Source: Calliopum simillimum (taxonomy: Eukaryota > Arthropoda > Insecta > Diptera > Lauxaniidae). Taken from it: a stretch of DNA of 64,000 nucleotides. The position numbers and the translations under genes were made by a program. Where the stretch lies: the NCBI GenBank assembly GCA_951812925.1, contig OX638368.1, positions 20,461,187 to 20,525,186 on the forward strand. Reading direction: 5' to 3'. Every line of letters begins with the position of its first letter. Position 1 is the first letter of the stretch. Of this stretch, positions 31,629 through 43,673 are shown piece by piece. Under the pieces are notes generated by a model, which was not told where the DNA came from, ran no database searches, and worked only from the letters and a program-made list of their open reading frames with translations.

Positions 31629-34600
31629 ACTACGACAGCTAAGAATAGAACAGCGGCAATAACAACAACAACAACACCAACAACAACAACAACACCAACA
31701 ACAACAACAACACCAACGAATACAACAACAACACCAACGAATACAACAACAAAAACAAGACTAAAAACAACAACAGAGTCATTACTGCCAACATTAAGCA
31801 CAAGCGCAACAACAACAACAAAAAATTGGAGAAAAAATCACACAACGTCAGTGAGAACCGAAATTGCAGAGAGCAGCAGCAGTCGTCGTGCTCTTCATAA
31901 AGTCAACAACATATCAACATCACTGCCAGCAACACCAAATCTGAGTCATTTGCGACGTCAATATAAAAAACTATCGCTAGAGCTTGAAGAATGTGTTGCT
32001 AAACAGCAGCAGCATAAATTTGTTGCCAACAAAACGCAGCAGCAGCAGCAACAGATGTCAACAAAAGTAACAGCTGTTTGCGAACAACGTGAAACTCAGC
32101 AACAACAAATGCATTACAAAAATGTTGCTCCTCCAGCAGCAGCAGCAACAACAACAACAACAACACTAGCAACAAAAGTTGCTGCATACCATACACCACA
32201 ACTTGTGGCCAAAAAGAAACAACAACAGCAACATCGCAACAAGGACGCCAACAGCAATGGCAACAATAACAACAATGATGTTTATGCCGCCGCCGCCAGC
32301 ACCAATACGGCGCAAACTCAGACGGAACAAGAGCTGTTCAGCAACAGCAACAATTCAGCTGAATTATCCACAACAACAACAACAACAACAACATCAACAG
32401 AAGTGGCCGCGAAAAGCTCACGCTCTTTCTGTGAGCATTGCTGTGAGCGAAGCAATAGCATGAGTGACAACAGTTTTGTTGCCTACAGCAGAAATGACAA
32501 GAACGGCGGCGACCACGATCATCCGCCGCAGGCTGTACGAACTCAGCGTGCGAATACGGAATCAGTCTCTGAAGAATTGTCGTCGTATCGTTTCATTTCG
32601 GAGGAAGAAGAAATCGAAAGTGTAGATAGCGGCACGCGTGAAGAGCAGCAACGCGAGCAACAACAGCAAGAAGAGAAAAGAGTGCAGTCCACATTTTCTA
32701 ACGTCGTCGTTGTGCCCAATTTAGCGAACAAAAACAACAACAGTGAAAAGGCAAACGCCTGTTCGTCATCTTTGTCGTCCTCGGTGTCGCCAACAATTTG
32801 TTGTTATACAATTGCTGCCGCGCCGCGTCCATCAGCAACGGCAATACAACATTATAGCGCGACAGTTGTAAATCATAGCGCGAACGCGTCGGAAGTGCTC
32901 GAAAAAGTTACGCCGCCAGTGACGATACCAATCGCCACGCAGGCTGAAGTTTTTCATTTTGGTAACAGCGGCAATGCAGCTGCTGAAAACATACTTTCCT
33001 CCTCGTTACCCAGCAATTACGGTAGTTCGCGTTTTGTCGACGGTACGTCCGCGCGTTTGCAGCCGCTGCAACAAAGGTATTCAAGTATACCCAAGTCGGT
33101 AAAACGTAAAAACGTCAACGTACCGCCAGCGCCTCCGCCGAAGCCACAACGTGATCACGCGCCTCCAAGATATTGGCAGAGTAATCGTGGCGTTGGCAGT
33201 GTCTGCAGTAGCAGCAGCGTTGGCAGCAGCAACAGCAGTAATCGTACATTTGCTTATGCCAAGCAGCAGCAGCGACAGCAACAATTGCTGCTCGAGCGTA
33301 GTTACTACGATCCGACAAGTTTTCGCCGAAAATTACAGAAATTCGAAAAGCAATATACCCTGACGTTGGCAGAACCTTCAAAGTTGCTGCCAACTGTTGT
33401 TGATGTTGCTGACGCTAAAGAGTATGCGTATCGCAGAAATAACGACGTCGCTTCTATTGAATGCGCAGTGTCCGAAGAGTACGCAACAGTGAAAAAACAA
33501 GTGAGTGGCAAAGAGTACGCAACAACGAAAAATCAAGTGAATCGTAAAGCAGAAAACAACGCGCGCGAAAAACCCGCTGTGTTCAAAGAGTACGCAGTGA
33601 ATCGTCTAGAAAACGCGTTAGACAAAGCGAACGCGGAAAGTGTTGTGTACGCGGAGCGTCAAGAGTGCGCATCACCCGAACATTGTGAGCTTCTCAATTG
33701 TTTTGGTGTGGTTAAAAATACACGCGGCGAACGCGTCGTTCTCAAAAGTGTCGCCGATGAAACACCGCGTAGCTTAAGCGACAGCAGCTGTTGCCCAACT
33801 GCGACAACAACGACAGCAAAGTCGTATGCCAATAAAAAGTGTGCCAACAACAACAGCCATATAAATAATAAAAATAATAATAATGATGATGAACATCATC
33901 AACATCAATGTGATAGTGATAATGTTGTTGATGATGATCAAAATCAAGTGAATAAAAGTGTTGCCAATACAATTAAAAGTGTCATAGAGCCGCCAACAAA
34001 TAAAGTAAATAAGAACAGCAACAACTATAATCAGCAGCAACAATATTTTAGTTCATCACCAGCATTAAATAAACGCACTTTACGTTACGATAGTTACGGG
34101 CGTTTAAAGCCTGAACGTTTAACATATACCCACTACCAGCAACAGCAACAAACCATTGTTGCCAACACACAAAAATCCTTAAGTGAATCACGTTTACCAC
34201 AAAGTGTTGCCAACAATTATTCCCTTCTCACGACGATCAATAAACCAAAATTCAATTTTATTGCGTTGGAAAATCGCACGCATTTTAATGGTTACGCAGA
34301 CAGCAATCAAACGACGATCTCAACGCTAGCAACATTGCCACCGTTACCATTAACACCAACATCACCAAAATCACCCAAATCACCAATATCACCGAAATCG
34401 CCATTGTCCACAATTTCTTATAATTCCACTGAACTTTTGGAACGTAGTTATCCTTTAGCCGTCGGTTCACCACAATTGTTTAAGTCCTCCAGTGATAGCA
34501 GCAATACTTCGGCGGTAACATTTGCCATTGTTCATCATCATCAACGTTGTTATAGTGATGAAGTTGAAAATCTTGCGCCAAATCAAACGTGCTTAATCGC

Positions 34601-34922
34601 TGATCCCAATTGCAAGTGTTCCGAAATCTGTTTGAGTAATGAGACTATTGCATCATCGTCACGTTATTTAGATGATACACAATCCAATTGCAGTGATCAA
34701 ACAACAATTTTTCATTTGGAAAACGATTTTAGTGCTGGTTCACTGTCAGCTCAATCGTCTTGTTCATCACCATCATCATCATCACAGACTGGCGGCGCAG
34801 TTACTTTGCTGCGTGGTCCAATTTTGTTAAAACGCATACCGGAAATTCAATCATTTGGTTATTTACCCACATTCTCGCAATCGTTGGGTAGTGCCAATGT
34901 GCGTGATCAGGCTACCAAGGAG
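31629..34922 (+). CDS. Very large low-complexity exon (Gln/Asn/Ser/Thr-rich protein)
   Basis: The frame is open from 31629 (after a stop at 31626) to a donor GAG/GTAAGT at 34922/34923, about 1,097 codons, ending in phase 0. The first part is a Thr-rich CAA-type repeat and might be untranslated. No in-frame ATG occurs before 32055 (MSTKVTAV after a Gln run), yet the segment before it (SLPATPNLSHLRRQYKKLSL, then ELEECV) looks like real, possibly coiled-coil protein, so an upstream splice is likely. Further on are poly-Gln, poly-Thr and poly-Ser runs, a Pro-rich VPPAPPPKPQRD (about residue 425 counted from 31851), a basic FRRKLQKFEKQY segment, repeated KEYA motifs, a SPKSPKSPISPKSP block and a C-terminal LLRGPILLKRIPEIQSFGYL. 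Such architecture fits a disordered scaffold or regulatory protein. The frame after the donor (to 34979) is intron read-through. The phase matches the exon at 49334. Confidence 0.8.
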
Positions 34923-35049
34923 GTAAGTTCTTTTTTCGATTTTTTTATAATTCGTAGTACTTATTTTCAAAAAGAATAATTTTCAATTTTGCGAGTCTCT
35001 ATTCTTGCTTGTTTTCTTATTTAATCAAAAGTCAAAGAAACTTTTCGTT

Positions 35050-35790
35050 TGGATCAAACATATTTGATGTGGGTTGGACCATTGCTCAATTGCCGGTGGC
35101 CATGGTTTGCATCACAAAATAAAGGGGTTTTCGTTCTTTTATTTCCTTTAATTACAAATTTCTTACGATTACGATAAATTATTTACATATTTTCGCGCGT
35201 TACAATTGATTCGATCGTCCTGCCTTGCGCCTTTCTCATTTTAAGGCTTTACCTTGCTGCCCGTTCCGGCTTCACTGTATCGGCATAGCTCAATACAGAT
35301 GAATACGCATCGACCAAGGTCTAGTTTCGTCTCTTTCGCTCAAGTGCCGAAACATTAGCGAAAACGATTCCCCAATATAAATAGCTATCCCGACTATCAG
35401 TCAATTCACTCTATTGTCCCTTCCGGCTCCGCAGTATCTGCATAGCTCAATACAAGCGAATACACTTCGACCAAAGGGACTTCCTACTCTTCGTCCCGGA
35501 CTTACAGTATCGGCTTGGCTCAATACCGTTCTCACTAAATGCTACTAACTACTATGTTTACCACCTTCACAGGTTCGGCATAGATCAATACCTTTCTAGC
35601 TAAATACCTGCTCACCACCTTTATTCGCTGGAGTTTGCCGCCGGCATGACAATATTTTCTGTCGACACTGAGGTTATAATCATCCCAACTCACCTCAGTG
35701 TAGTGCACAGCTGATTGCTGTGACAGCTGTTTGCTGGTGTTGCCATACTGTACTAATTCTATTTTACTCAATCTATTACAATATCGTTCA
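35050..35790. repeat. LTR-like or repeat-derived block with four GGCATAGCTCAATAC motifs
   Basis: The motif TATCGGCATAGCTCAATACA (35278) recurs as TATCTGCATAGCTCAATACA (35433), TATCGGCTTGGCTCAATACC (35508) and a weaker TTCGGCATAGATCAATACCT (35574). The composition is more GC-balanced than the flanks. TATAAATAG (35376) with TCAGTCA 21 bases after its start (35397) could be a core promoter, and AATAAAAG-type signals lie on the minus strand near 35145. A solo LTR is possible, but no matching partner or target duplication was found. Confidence 0.4.
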
Positions 35791-37239
35791 ACTATTTTGT
35801 TGTTTGGCTTAAAATTTCTTATGATACTAATTAACACATAAAGTACATCTTATTAAATCAATTTAAAATCAATAACACTGGTTTATAGCCAAAAATACAA
35901 AGAATGAAATAAATGTGATTTATAGAATGGGATTTTCTAAGGACAAAAAATTTTTTTTTTTTTTTTACAGTTGTAAATTTTACCTTGAGACCAGTTTATG
36001 TTTTTCAGAGATGCTTTCCCTGAAATCCTTATGAAATCCAAACAAAAAGTCTAATCGGGGTAAAGCATATATCGTTGAAAAGGCAATTGAATAACTCGTG
36101 CCACCAAATGTCGAAGCACTTTGGACCAGTCCGATGATGAAAGCTCTAAAACGTGAGTTTAAAGTTTTTTTTTTTTCTTGAACAAGTCAGTTTTAACCCT
36201 ATAACTCCTCAGCGGTATGTTTTGGACCCCCCCCCTCAGGTGCAATTTTTTGTTAGTCTAGGCCCCCTCTATTAGCTTCATAACCTTATGCGATACATCC
36301 TGTATAGAAATACACCAATCTTAGTGAAAATCATTAGAGAAAATTTATTTCACATTCCAATAACTTGCGCAAAATGCCGACAGAGTGCAAGATCTGCCAC
36401 TGCCAAAAGTTAATGGTGTGTTAAACAATTTATAAATAAACTAAATAAATGGAATATTTTGTGAAATTTATTATGTCTTCGAAGAAATTTGCGTTCAATT
36501 ACAACAAAATAATGGAATCAAAATAACCGCAAATTTGTTTTAATTGTTTTGAAATGCTTTTGTTTTTGTACATGTCCATTTGTCTGTTGTAAGACAGTGG
36601 GCGGTATCGGTTCAGTTGGAACATTTAAATTGCTATCATTTCAAGAATTATTAAGAGTATTAATCAAACTATTGAAGGAAAAAAAAAAAAAACGAAGCAA
36701 AATCAGTGCTGAGGAAATTGTGGGCGGCGGAGAAGTAGGTCCGGTCACAAACATAAAGCAGAAGTAGTACGATATTAAATATTTATGATATTAAAAATGT
36801 GGCCACAAAATGTGCGAAATGCCCCTAAATAAACTATACCAAAAACAACCACAAAAATCCTAAAAATAAGACAACAACAATTACAATGGAAATCCGCAAA
36901 AATTCAAAACAAAAATTTTCAAGTGGCCGGAAAATAAAACTATAAAATTTATACAAATTCAATGTGTGGTGCGTATAACTCACAAACTTTGAAAGGAAAA
37001 GAAAAAGAAAAAAATAAACAAAAAAGTACATATTTTAATTTGTGTGCCATTTCTTACACGTTATTAACTTTTCACTTTTTTTTCGCTTTTTAAATAAAAC
37101 TAAAATAATATTTTGTTTTAATTTTTTTGTTAATAAATTAACGTATATTTGGCCACAAGATTTATTATATATATATTTTGTGTTTTATTTTTTGTGTGCG
37201 ATTATCGTCATGATTTCAAATTGAAATGGCGAATAATAG

Positions 37240-39175
37240 AAATTAAATTTATTTTATTTGGTTATTTCATTGTGGTTGCCGTTGTTGTGCTATCCCTATA
37301 CGAAAAAATTATATCTTCTGCTTCGCTTTTTGGGTGTTGGAGTGACCCGGCAGAAGACAGTGTCAGTTGGCAGTCTCTCTTGTTTCGTGTTAGTAGGGTT
37401 GTGGAGAAGATTGTCTCTTCCACAACTCAGAAGGGAGGCAATGGATTGGTCTGGTCCAACCTTTCTAACCTTGTTGTTGTACACGGCTGGTTTAAGGGGT
37501 GTCGAAGTTGTATTCCGAAGGTTGCAACGAGGCGAAAGATGGTGACGCATGTGGTTGTGGAGAATCTAGGTTCTCCCCACCCATGTTATCGAAGGATGGT
37601 TAAGGATGGAGTGATGGTGGGCCAGCCTCGACCTACCATCACCCAGTTATTGAAGGGGGTGGGAAATCTGTTCAGACAATCCGGATCTCCCGCCGACAGA
37701 AGCGTTGGTTGATGCTGGTTTAATGTTGGTTAATAGTTGTTAACGAAGGAGTAGTGGAACAAAACAAGAGAGGCTGTTGGCTAGACATTGTCCCATGTCT
37801 GGCTTCAAGCAGCCAAGCGGCAACCCCTGGTAATGGTGGTTGGCGGTGACACTGTGGACCGCAGTGTCGCTGTCGGCTACCAGCCAAAGCAGGCAGGCGG
37901 AAGGGCGTGACTTTTGGAGAGATGAGGGTTTTTCCCTTTTATCCCAATTGTCATGTTACGCATATGGCAAAGTGGTAAAAAGCAATCCAAGACAGGATTT
38001 TGAAGGTTTTTCTGAGGAATCCGAAAGTCGAGTTGTACATGGTAAAGTGGCAAAAGCAACCTTGGATAAGACTACCTCTCCTAAGAAAGCCTTGAGCTTT
38101 CTTGAAGGGAGGGATGCACCAGAGAAACGTGTTCCCACAATCCATGATAAATCGACATGGATGATAAGTGCCAGGCTGATCAGAGTCATATAGTCTAAGA
38201 TCCGGCAGTAAAAAAACGTATCGATCGAGTTTTTAGTTAAAACCTAATTTTTACATATATTTAGGAATGGAGGAATATATTTTTGCTGGGTTGCCTCTCA
38301 AAATGTGGCCGCAAGTATTATCGAATCGCGATATCTTATGAACCGTGAGTCTCACGGGGAAAAGTGTCGAAATCTTTTTGATGAAGAGTCATATGCTCTA
38401 CATGTAATTTTCATTATATGCTAAAAAAAATTTACCGTTTAAGAATTAATTATTAAAAACCGATTTTTTTTACGCCATAATGTAAACGTAAAAGAAATCG
38501 GTTTTTAATAATTAACTCCTAAACGGTAAATTTTTTTTACATATAATCAAAATTACTTGTAGAGCATATGACTCCCCATAAAAAAGATCTGGGCACTTTT
38601 TCTCGTGCGACTCACGGTTCATAAGTTATCGCAATTTGATAATACTTGCGGCCACATTTTGAGAGGCAACCTAGCAAAAATATAGTCCCCCATTCCTAAA
38701 TATATGTAAAAACTAGATTTTAACTAAAAACTCGATCGATACATTTTTCTACTGCCGGATCTCGTACTAATACTAACAGTAGCGTATTGCTACGAAGTCT
38801 GACCAGAGATTATTCTGGTACCACGAGAGTCAGTAGCCCTTTGGGCATCTGGTTCGCTGGATATTCCAACTGACTATTGGAAGGGCCCTTCGGGGAGTTT
38901 CGTGGTGGCTGGGGTTTGGACCTTAATCGCAGGAAGAGTTTGAATACTCGGTGTGGAGTTGCATTCTCAACCGGGTGTCATGACCCAAAGAATGGTAGAG
39001 GTTTAGGTAGTCCTCATTTCCCTACCATTGGAAGGAATTGTGTCTGATCGCATGATTCTAAAAATGGAAACTAACTATCGGCTTTATGCTGATGGAAGGT
39101 TGCGCCATCCGTCGTACAAGGACTATGTGTTTTCAACACCGTGGGATTAAGTCATCGTGGCAGGTGCTCACGTAA
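37240..39175 (+). mobile_element. Unclassified GC-richer transposon-like sequence split by a hairpin
   Basis: Two blocks (37240-38198 and 38762-39175) differ from the intron in base composition, with words such as GGAGTGACCCGGCAGAAGAC and CGGTGACACTGTGGACCGCA. The hairpin at 38199-38761 separates them. Broken frames are present but no reverse transcriptase or transposase motif is visible. It could be untranslated or gag-region sequence of a non-LTR element; this is inference only. Confidence 0.35.
38199..38761. mobile_element. 0.56-kb near-perfect hairpin element
   Basis: The ends GATCCGGCAGTA and TACTGCCGGATC-like ACTGCCGGATC bound arms of about 270 bp. ATCGATCGAGTTTTTAGTTA pairs with TAACTAAAAACTCGATCGAT, CTCAAAATGTGGCCGCAAGT with ACTTGCGGCCACATTTTGAG, and AATTTACCGTTTAAGAATTA with its complement near 38508. 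The loop is near 38485. No ORF. Strand identity is high, which suggests recent origin or correction between arms. No clear target duplication. Confidence 0.85.
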
Positions 39176-39377
39176 AACATTAGAGACAACTTTCTGCTTC
39201 GCTTGTGTACTTTTTTCTTCTGTACACAGAACTACTTCCCAATATTTTTCCATTCCAGCAAACGTTTTCATAATGTATTTAGATGGTCGCGTTCCCTGTC
39301 AACTTGAGAATTCGAATTTAATACACCAGTTGAGTGCCAAAAAATTGGTGAAATTTTGTCATTTCAGAAAACTACAG

Positions 39378-39845
39378 TTCGTCTTGTGGCCGATATTCGA
39401 CCATTTCGATTTGACTATAAAGCAAAAAGTTTTTATACCCTTCCTTGGTCGATAAAACACAAATAGCTTTTAGTATCCGTCCTATTAGTATTCTACCAAA
39501 ATTCATAAAAATCAATGCCGTGAGCGCATGGCACCACCTACTTGAAAACATACCAATATTCCATACCAGATTTCATAAATGTCGATGTGTTTTAGACGTG
39601 AGAGAATTTTTTCATTTAGGGGCTGGCACCTCCCACTGCTAACGCTAACGCCGTGAGAGCGTTTTTTCCATTTAGGGGCGTGACACTGTCCACTTTAAAA
39701 AAAATATTTTCCTATGCACTGCTCCTCCTCACAACCTTTCCAAAAAAATCATGCAAATTGGTTAAGATTTAGGTATAGAAACAGGGACTCAAACGATTTC
39801 GTTTTGCGTATTTATGGTATATATATAGGAAGATATTTGATGCAT
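39378..39845 (-). mobile_element. Helitron-like repeat, family 2 copy 2
   Basis: On the minus strand the order matches 54173-54930: AACGAAATCGTTTGAGTCCC, TGGAAAGGTTGTGAGGAGG-like blocks, GGGGCGTGGC-type module (here TGTCACGCCCCTAAATGGAA), and the end segment GGTCGAATATCGGCCACAAG. It has fewer modules than copy 3. The frame at 39445-39642 is a repeat by-product. Confidence 0.7.
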
Positions 39846-41957
39846 CCCAAACCATTTCAAAAACCGAAAAGTGGTCCTGGACATGAAAAAAATTTTTAAG
39901 TTTAAACTGTTTAACTTTTTATATGGATTTTGAGCCAGCAAGTTTGAATCTGAAAAGTATTTTCCCATAAGTTCTGTAATTTTAGAAATATTGGTCATCC
40001 CATTTCGTATCTTTATTTTCCACCTTGAATGGACCATATCTCAAAAACTACAAAACATATAGAGAAATAAATTGCAGACTCAAACTTAGCAGCCCAAAAT
40101 CCATATAAAAAAATTAACAGACCAAATTTTATAACAATATTTTTTTATATTCATATGAAATAGTTTGGGATGCATCAAATATTCTCTGAAGTGAACCAAA
40201 TTTTATTGGAGAGAGAACTGAGGGCACTTGCGAGTCAATTGAGGTGCTGATGGGTGTAGTGAAAATGAAGAGAAAATTGGCTATCGGGGTTTCCTTTGTG
40301 GTCGTTTTTAAGGTAAAAAACGCCTTTTCGAAATATCGCAAAAAACATATTCCACATAAAAAAAACGAAAAAATATAATTTAAAAAATAAACACTTTCGA
40401 TCTGTTTTCCGATACTGAATTCAGTTGTGGCCTTAGAATTGCTCTATCTTGTATGGTTTTTGAGATATTCTAACTTAAAAAAGGAAAAAAGAATGTTTTT
40501 GCTATTTTTTATAGAGTATATTGCTAGAAAACAAATTTTTTCCGTAAAATTTGACAAAATATTTTAAAGTTCTAATCTTTTTCCTTTAAACCCAATTTAA
40601 ATGATGTCGATACCTTTATTTTTTACCGAAATATCGTAGATTGAAATACAGAAAAAATGTGTTTTTTTCATTTAAGTTCCAGGAAATAAAGGACACAGAA
40701 TAAAAAAACATGTTCACGTTAGTCCTTTCCTTAAACTATTTAGCTTTTAGGTACTATCGAATGTTACACCTTGTTAAAGACGTCGAGGAAAATAAGTAGT
40801 AAAGCAAACTTTCTTGTCTTTGAAACACTTTCTGTACTATTTTCTGTGGATTTGTTCAGTTGTCAAGTGTTTAATTCTGAAGTGATTTTTTTAAAAAAAG
40901 TGGGCTTTTGAAAAAATCTTGACCTTCCCTCGTTTCCCACTTTTATCCGATTGTATGTTACTCCTTACCTTACTGCAGACGTCTCTTATGGACGACTCAC
41001 AATAAAGGTTAAATCTTTTCCACATCATATTGACCTTTTTCGAAATCGAAATAATCTTTTTCCAATCAAATTAACCTTTTTCCAAATCAAACGAATTTTT
41101 TTCGAAATTGCTTGGCCAAACCCCTCTACTTTTTGGAAGGTGTTTGGAAGACATAATATTTCTTGTACAGTTGAATTTGATTTCGAAAAAGTTTAATTTG
41201 ATTTTAAAAAAAGAACAATACTCGAATGATGAGGAAAAGGTTTGACTTTGAGTGGAAAACCTGCATCAAAAAACATGTTATGATTAAAACTGATAAAAAA
41301 ATTAATGGAAAAGTGTATTCGTATAAAATCAAAAATATCGGAGAGAATTCAAAAACTGAAAACTATCACATAACCATCAAAATGCCAATAAGTACCTAGT
41401 CGCTACGAAGCAAATGATTCTTACATGAGTATACATCAAAATCTGGATAATGGTGTAATTTTTAGGGTGATTATCAAAAATATCCAAAAATATAAAATCC
41501 AATGAAATATAACATATCCGAAAATAAAGATCTAATATTAAATATCCAAATATAAAAACATCCAAAAATAAAAATCCAAATAAAAAATCATCGAAAATTT
41601 TAAATTAATTTTTATTAAAATTAAAAATTAGTTTTGAGGTTGTTTTTACATTCCCACTATTTGGAATCTTTGTGTTCTGAATGGTATTGAAAGAGATGTC
41701 CTTCGTGAACTATGTCAGAATTTTCTTTCTGGACATGTTTTTATTGGATATTTTGTTTATATCATATTTTTATTTTTAAATGTTTTTCTAAGGATTTTTT
41801 TCATTGAATTTTATTTTTCTGATGTTTTTCTTTGGATATTTTTGAGTGGAATCCATTTTTAGATGTACGAGCCTCTGCATGAATATCGGTAAAGATCGAT
41901 ACAGCATAAACTCACCTTTTCGACCGTAAAATTTTTCTCATCCAAATTCAATGGTTA

Positions 41958-43673
41958 TGTAGTGTTTCTACTTTATAATTTCTACTTTGTATTTTCAATT
42001 TTTCAAGGACATGTTTTATTAAAATGTTTACTTGAATTTTAAAAATCAATAATATTATTATTATAGAAAAATTTGTAAAAGCATCAATATCATAAATATT
42101 ATTCAATACAAAATAAAAATAAATATTCGTAATTTAAAATACGCAACTTGTAACAAAAATACTACAACCCACAACCCACTCAAGCATTTTACTTGTTGTT
42201 TGTGTAAAAGTATTGATGATAGCTTCTAAATTATTCTGTGTTTGGTTTGGAGCTATCACTTGCGGTGCACTTCTAATTGCACAAATGTCATTGTCTGTCA
42301 TGACTTCCCATAATTTATCCGCCAAGCTTAGTATTTCACTTAAATCAACTAAATTTGACCCAGTTAACGCGATATTTAAACTTTTTGGCAGTTTTCTAAG
42401 CCAAAGTTTCTTTAAAAATTTACTATCTACTGAAGTACCGGGTAATAACTCAAGAGATCTGTAAAATTGAGATGGTTTTCGGTCACCAATCTCAGAATCA
42501 GATAGAATTCTATCTATACGTTTGTTTTCACTCAAGCAATGCCTATCAATCAGAACTCTTTTGAGACCTTCATACAGATTCGTCGAAGGAGGTTTCTGGA
42601 TAAAATCCAATACTGTCATAATAACTTCTTGTGGTAAAGAAGTTACTATGTATTCATATTTGGTCCTATCCATCGAAATTCCTTTCGACTGAAACTGTAT
42701 TTCCGCATGGATAAACCAAGCTTCAGGACAATTCGTCCAGAATTGCGGTAATTTAATTGAGGTCGCGGAAATTTCTGTTGTGTGAGAAGTGTTGAATGGA
42801 TTACCGGTTTCTGTATCTAGTTCGATTAAAGGAGTTCGATTATGTGGATTCGAATCTCCTGCCCCGTGAGATTGAGAGTGAAACATTTGAAATGTAATTT
42901 TTGAAATAATTGGTTTAATAATTATGAAGAACTAAAATTCTACTCTAGCTTAAAATTCCTTAAAAATTTGTGTCACAATGTTAAAAACTTATATTTCTTT
43001 AAAATAAAGTGCACTTATCTTAATTATATTTGCGCATTTATTCTCTTAGTGTTGCAGTTGATAGTTGTAAAGTTTAAATTACTGAAAAAGGGTACACGTC
43101 TTGCAGTGTTGAATTTGGAACTGACTCCTGTTGTGGTTCAGACTTCCTTAATGCTGAAAACCAGCAACGAAAATGCTGATGGTTCCGATGTAGCAGTTGA
43201 AATTGATGGTATTTTGTGATGGGCGATTTATAATACGTAGAAAAACTGATTTTATTGATAAATATATAGTCGATATTTTAATTGGCGTATATTCCTAGTG
43301 TTGCTGCTGTTTCACAATATTTCAGTAAATAGCCAAGCTTTTATTGGCTGTTGGGTGTTGCAAATGTTGTTTCTTTAAAGGTGAAGTCAATACCTCTGAT
43401 GTATCAGAAAATCTTTGTTGTTTGGATTGTACTTTCTGCTCCTGGCAGGATCTCCAATTGTGGGATGTTGTATTTTTGTTACAAGTTGCGTATTTTAAAT
43501 TACGAATATTTATTTTTATTTTGTATTGAATAATATTTATGATATTGATGCTTTTACAAATTTTTCTATAATAATAATATTTTGATTTTTAAAATTCAAG
43601 TAAACATTTTAATAAAACATGTCCTTAAAAAATTGAAAATACAAAGTAGAAATTATAAAGTAGAAACACTACA
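41958..43673 (-). mobile_element. Gag-only LTR-type retroelement with inverted terminal repeats
   Basis: A 4-bp duplication GTTA (41954-41957 and 43674-43677) flanks termini TGTAGTGTTTCTAC and GTAGAAACACTACA. The terminal repeats (about 41958-42185 and 43448-43673) are almost identical but inverted relative to each other, although they have the TG...CA ends of LTRs and each is bordered inside by TTGTGGG. The interior carries a gag-like frame on the minus strand (42886 to 42134) and a roughly 560-base leader. There is no pol. A 4-bp duplication fits several Ty3/Gypsy-type groups. Normal LTRs would be direct repeats. Confidence 0.75.
42134..42886 (-). CDS. Gypsy-type Gag fragment (250 aa)
   Basis: An intact minus-strand frame starts at ATG 42886. 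It encodes a short acidic, Asn/Thr-rich leader, then a capsid-like region with LPQFWTNCPEAWFIHAEIQF (about residues 47-66) and GDRKPSQFYRSLELLPGTSV (about 135-154), followed by LKKLWLRKLP. These are the conserved landmarks of Gag from insect Ty3/Gypsy elements of the CsRn1-like type, which pack the RNA into particles. A zinc knuckle is not visible, and the last 14 residues are encoded by the inverted terminal repeat, so the C-terminus is truncated. Protease, reverse transcriptase and integrase are absent. It retains an open frame despite the odd structure, so it may be young. Gag domestication is possible but nothing here proves it. Confidence 0.75.
   Translation of the reverse strand: MFHSQSHGAGDSNPHNRTPLIELDTETGNPFNTSHTTEISATSIKLPQFWTNCPEAWFIHAEIQFQSKGISMDRTKYEYIVTSLPQEVIMTVLDFIQKPPSTNLYEGLKRVLIDRHCLSENKRIDRILSDSEIGDRKPSQFYRSLELLPGTSVDSKFLKKLWLRKLPKSLNIALTGSNLVDLSEILSLADKLWEVMTDNDICAIRSAPQVIAPNQTQNNLEAIINTFTQTTSKMLEWVVGCSIFVTSCVF

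Noticed and set aside
31613..31845. Minus-strand Val/Leu-rich frames opposite the CAA repeats
   Set aside because: Antisense of CAA trinucleotide repeats (TTG gives Leu/Val/Cys runs); shadow of the plus-strand coding exon.
33742..34043. Minus-strand Tyr/His/Ile-rich frames
   Set aside because: Shadows of the Asn/Asp-rich part of the large exon.
35376..35403. A TATAAATAG and TCAGTCA core promoter
   Set aside because: The spacing (21 bases from TATA start to initiator start) is shorter than usual and the host block is repeat-derived; kept only as a remark.
37149..37712. A 187-codon plus-strand open frame
   Set aside because: It starts in AT-rich DNA and enters the transposon-like block; no reverse transcriptase, Gag or other motif is recognisable.
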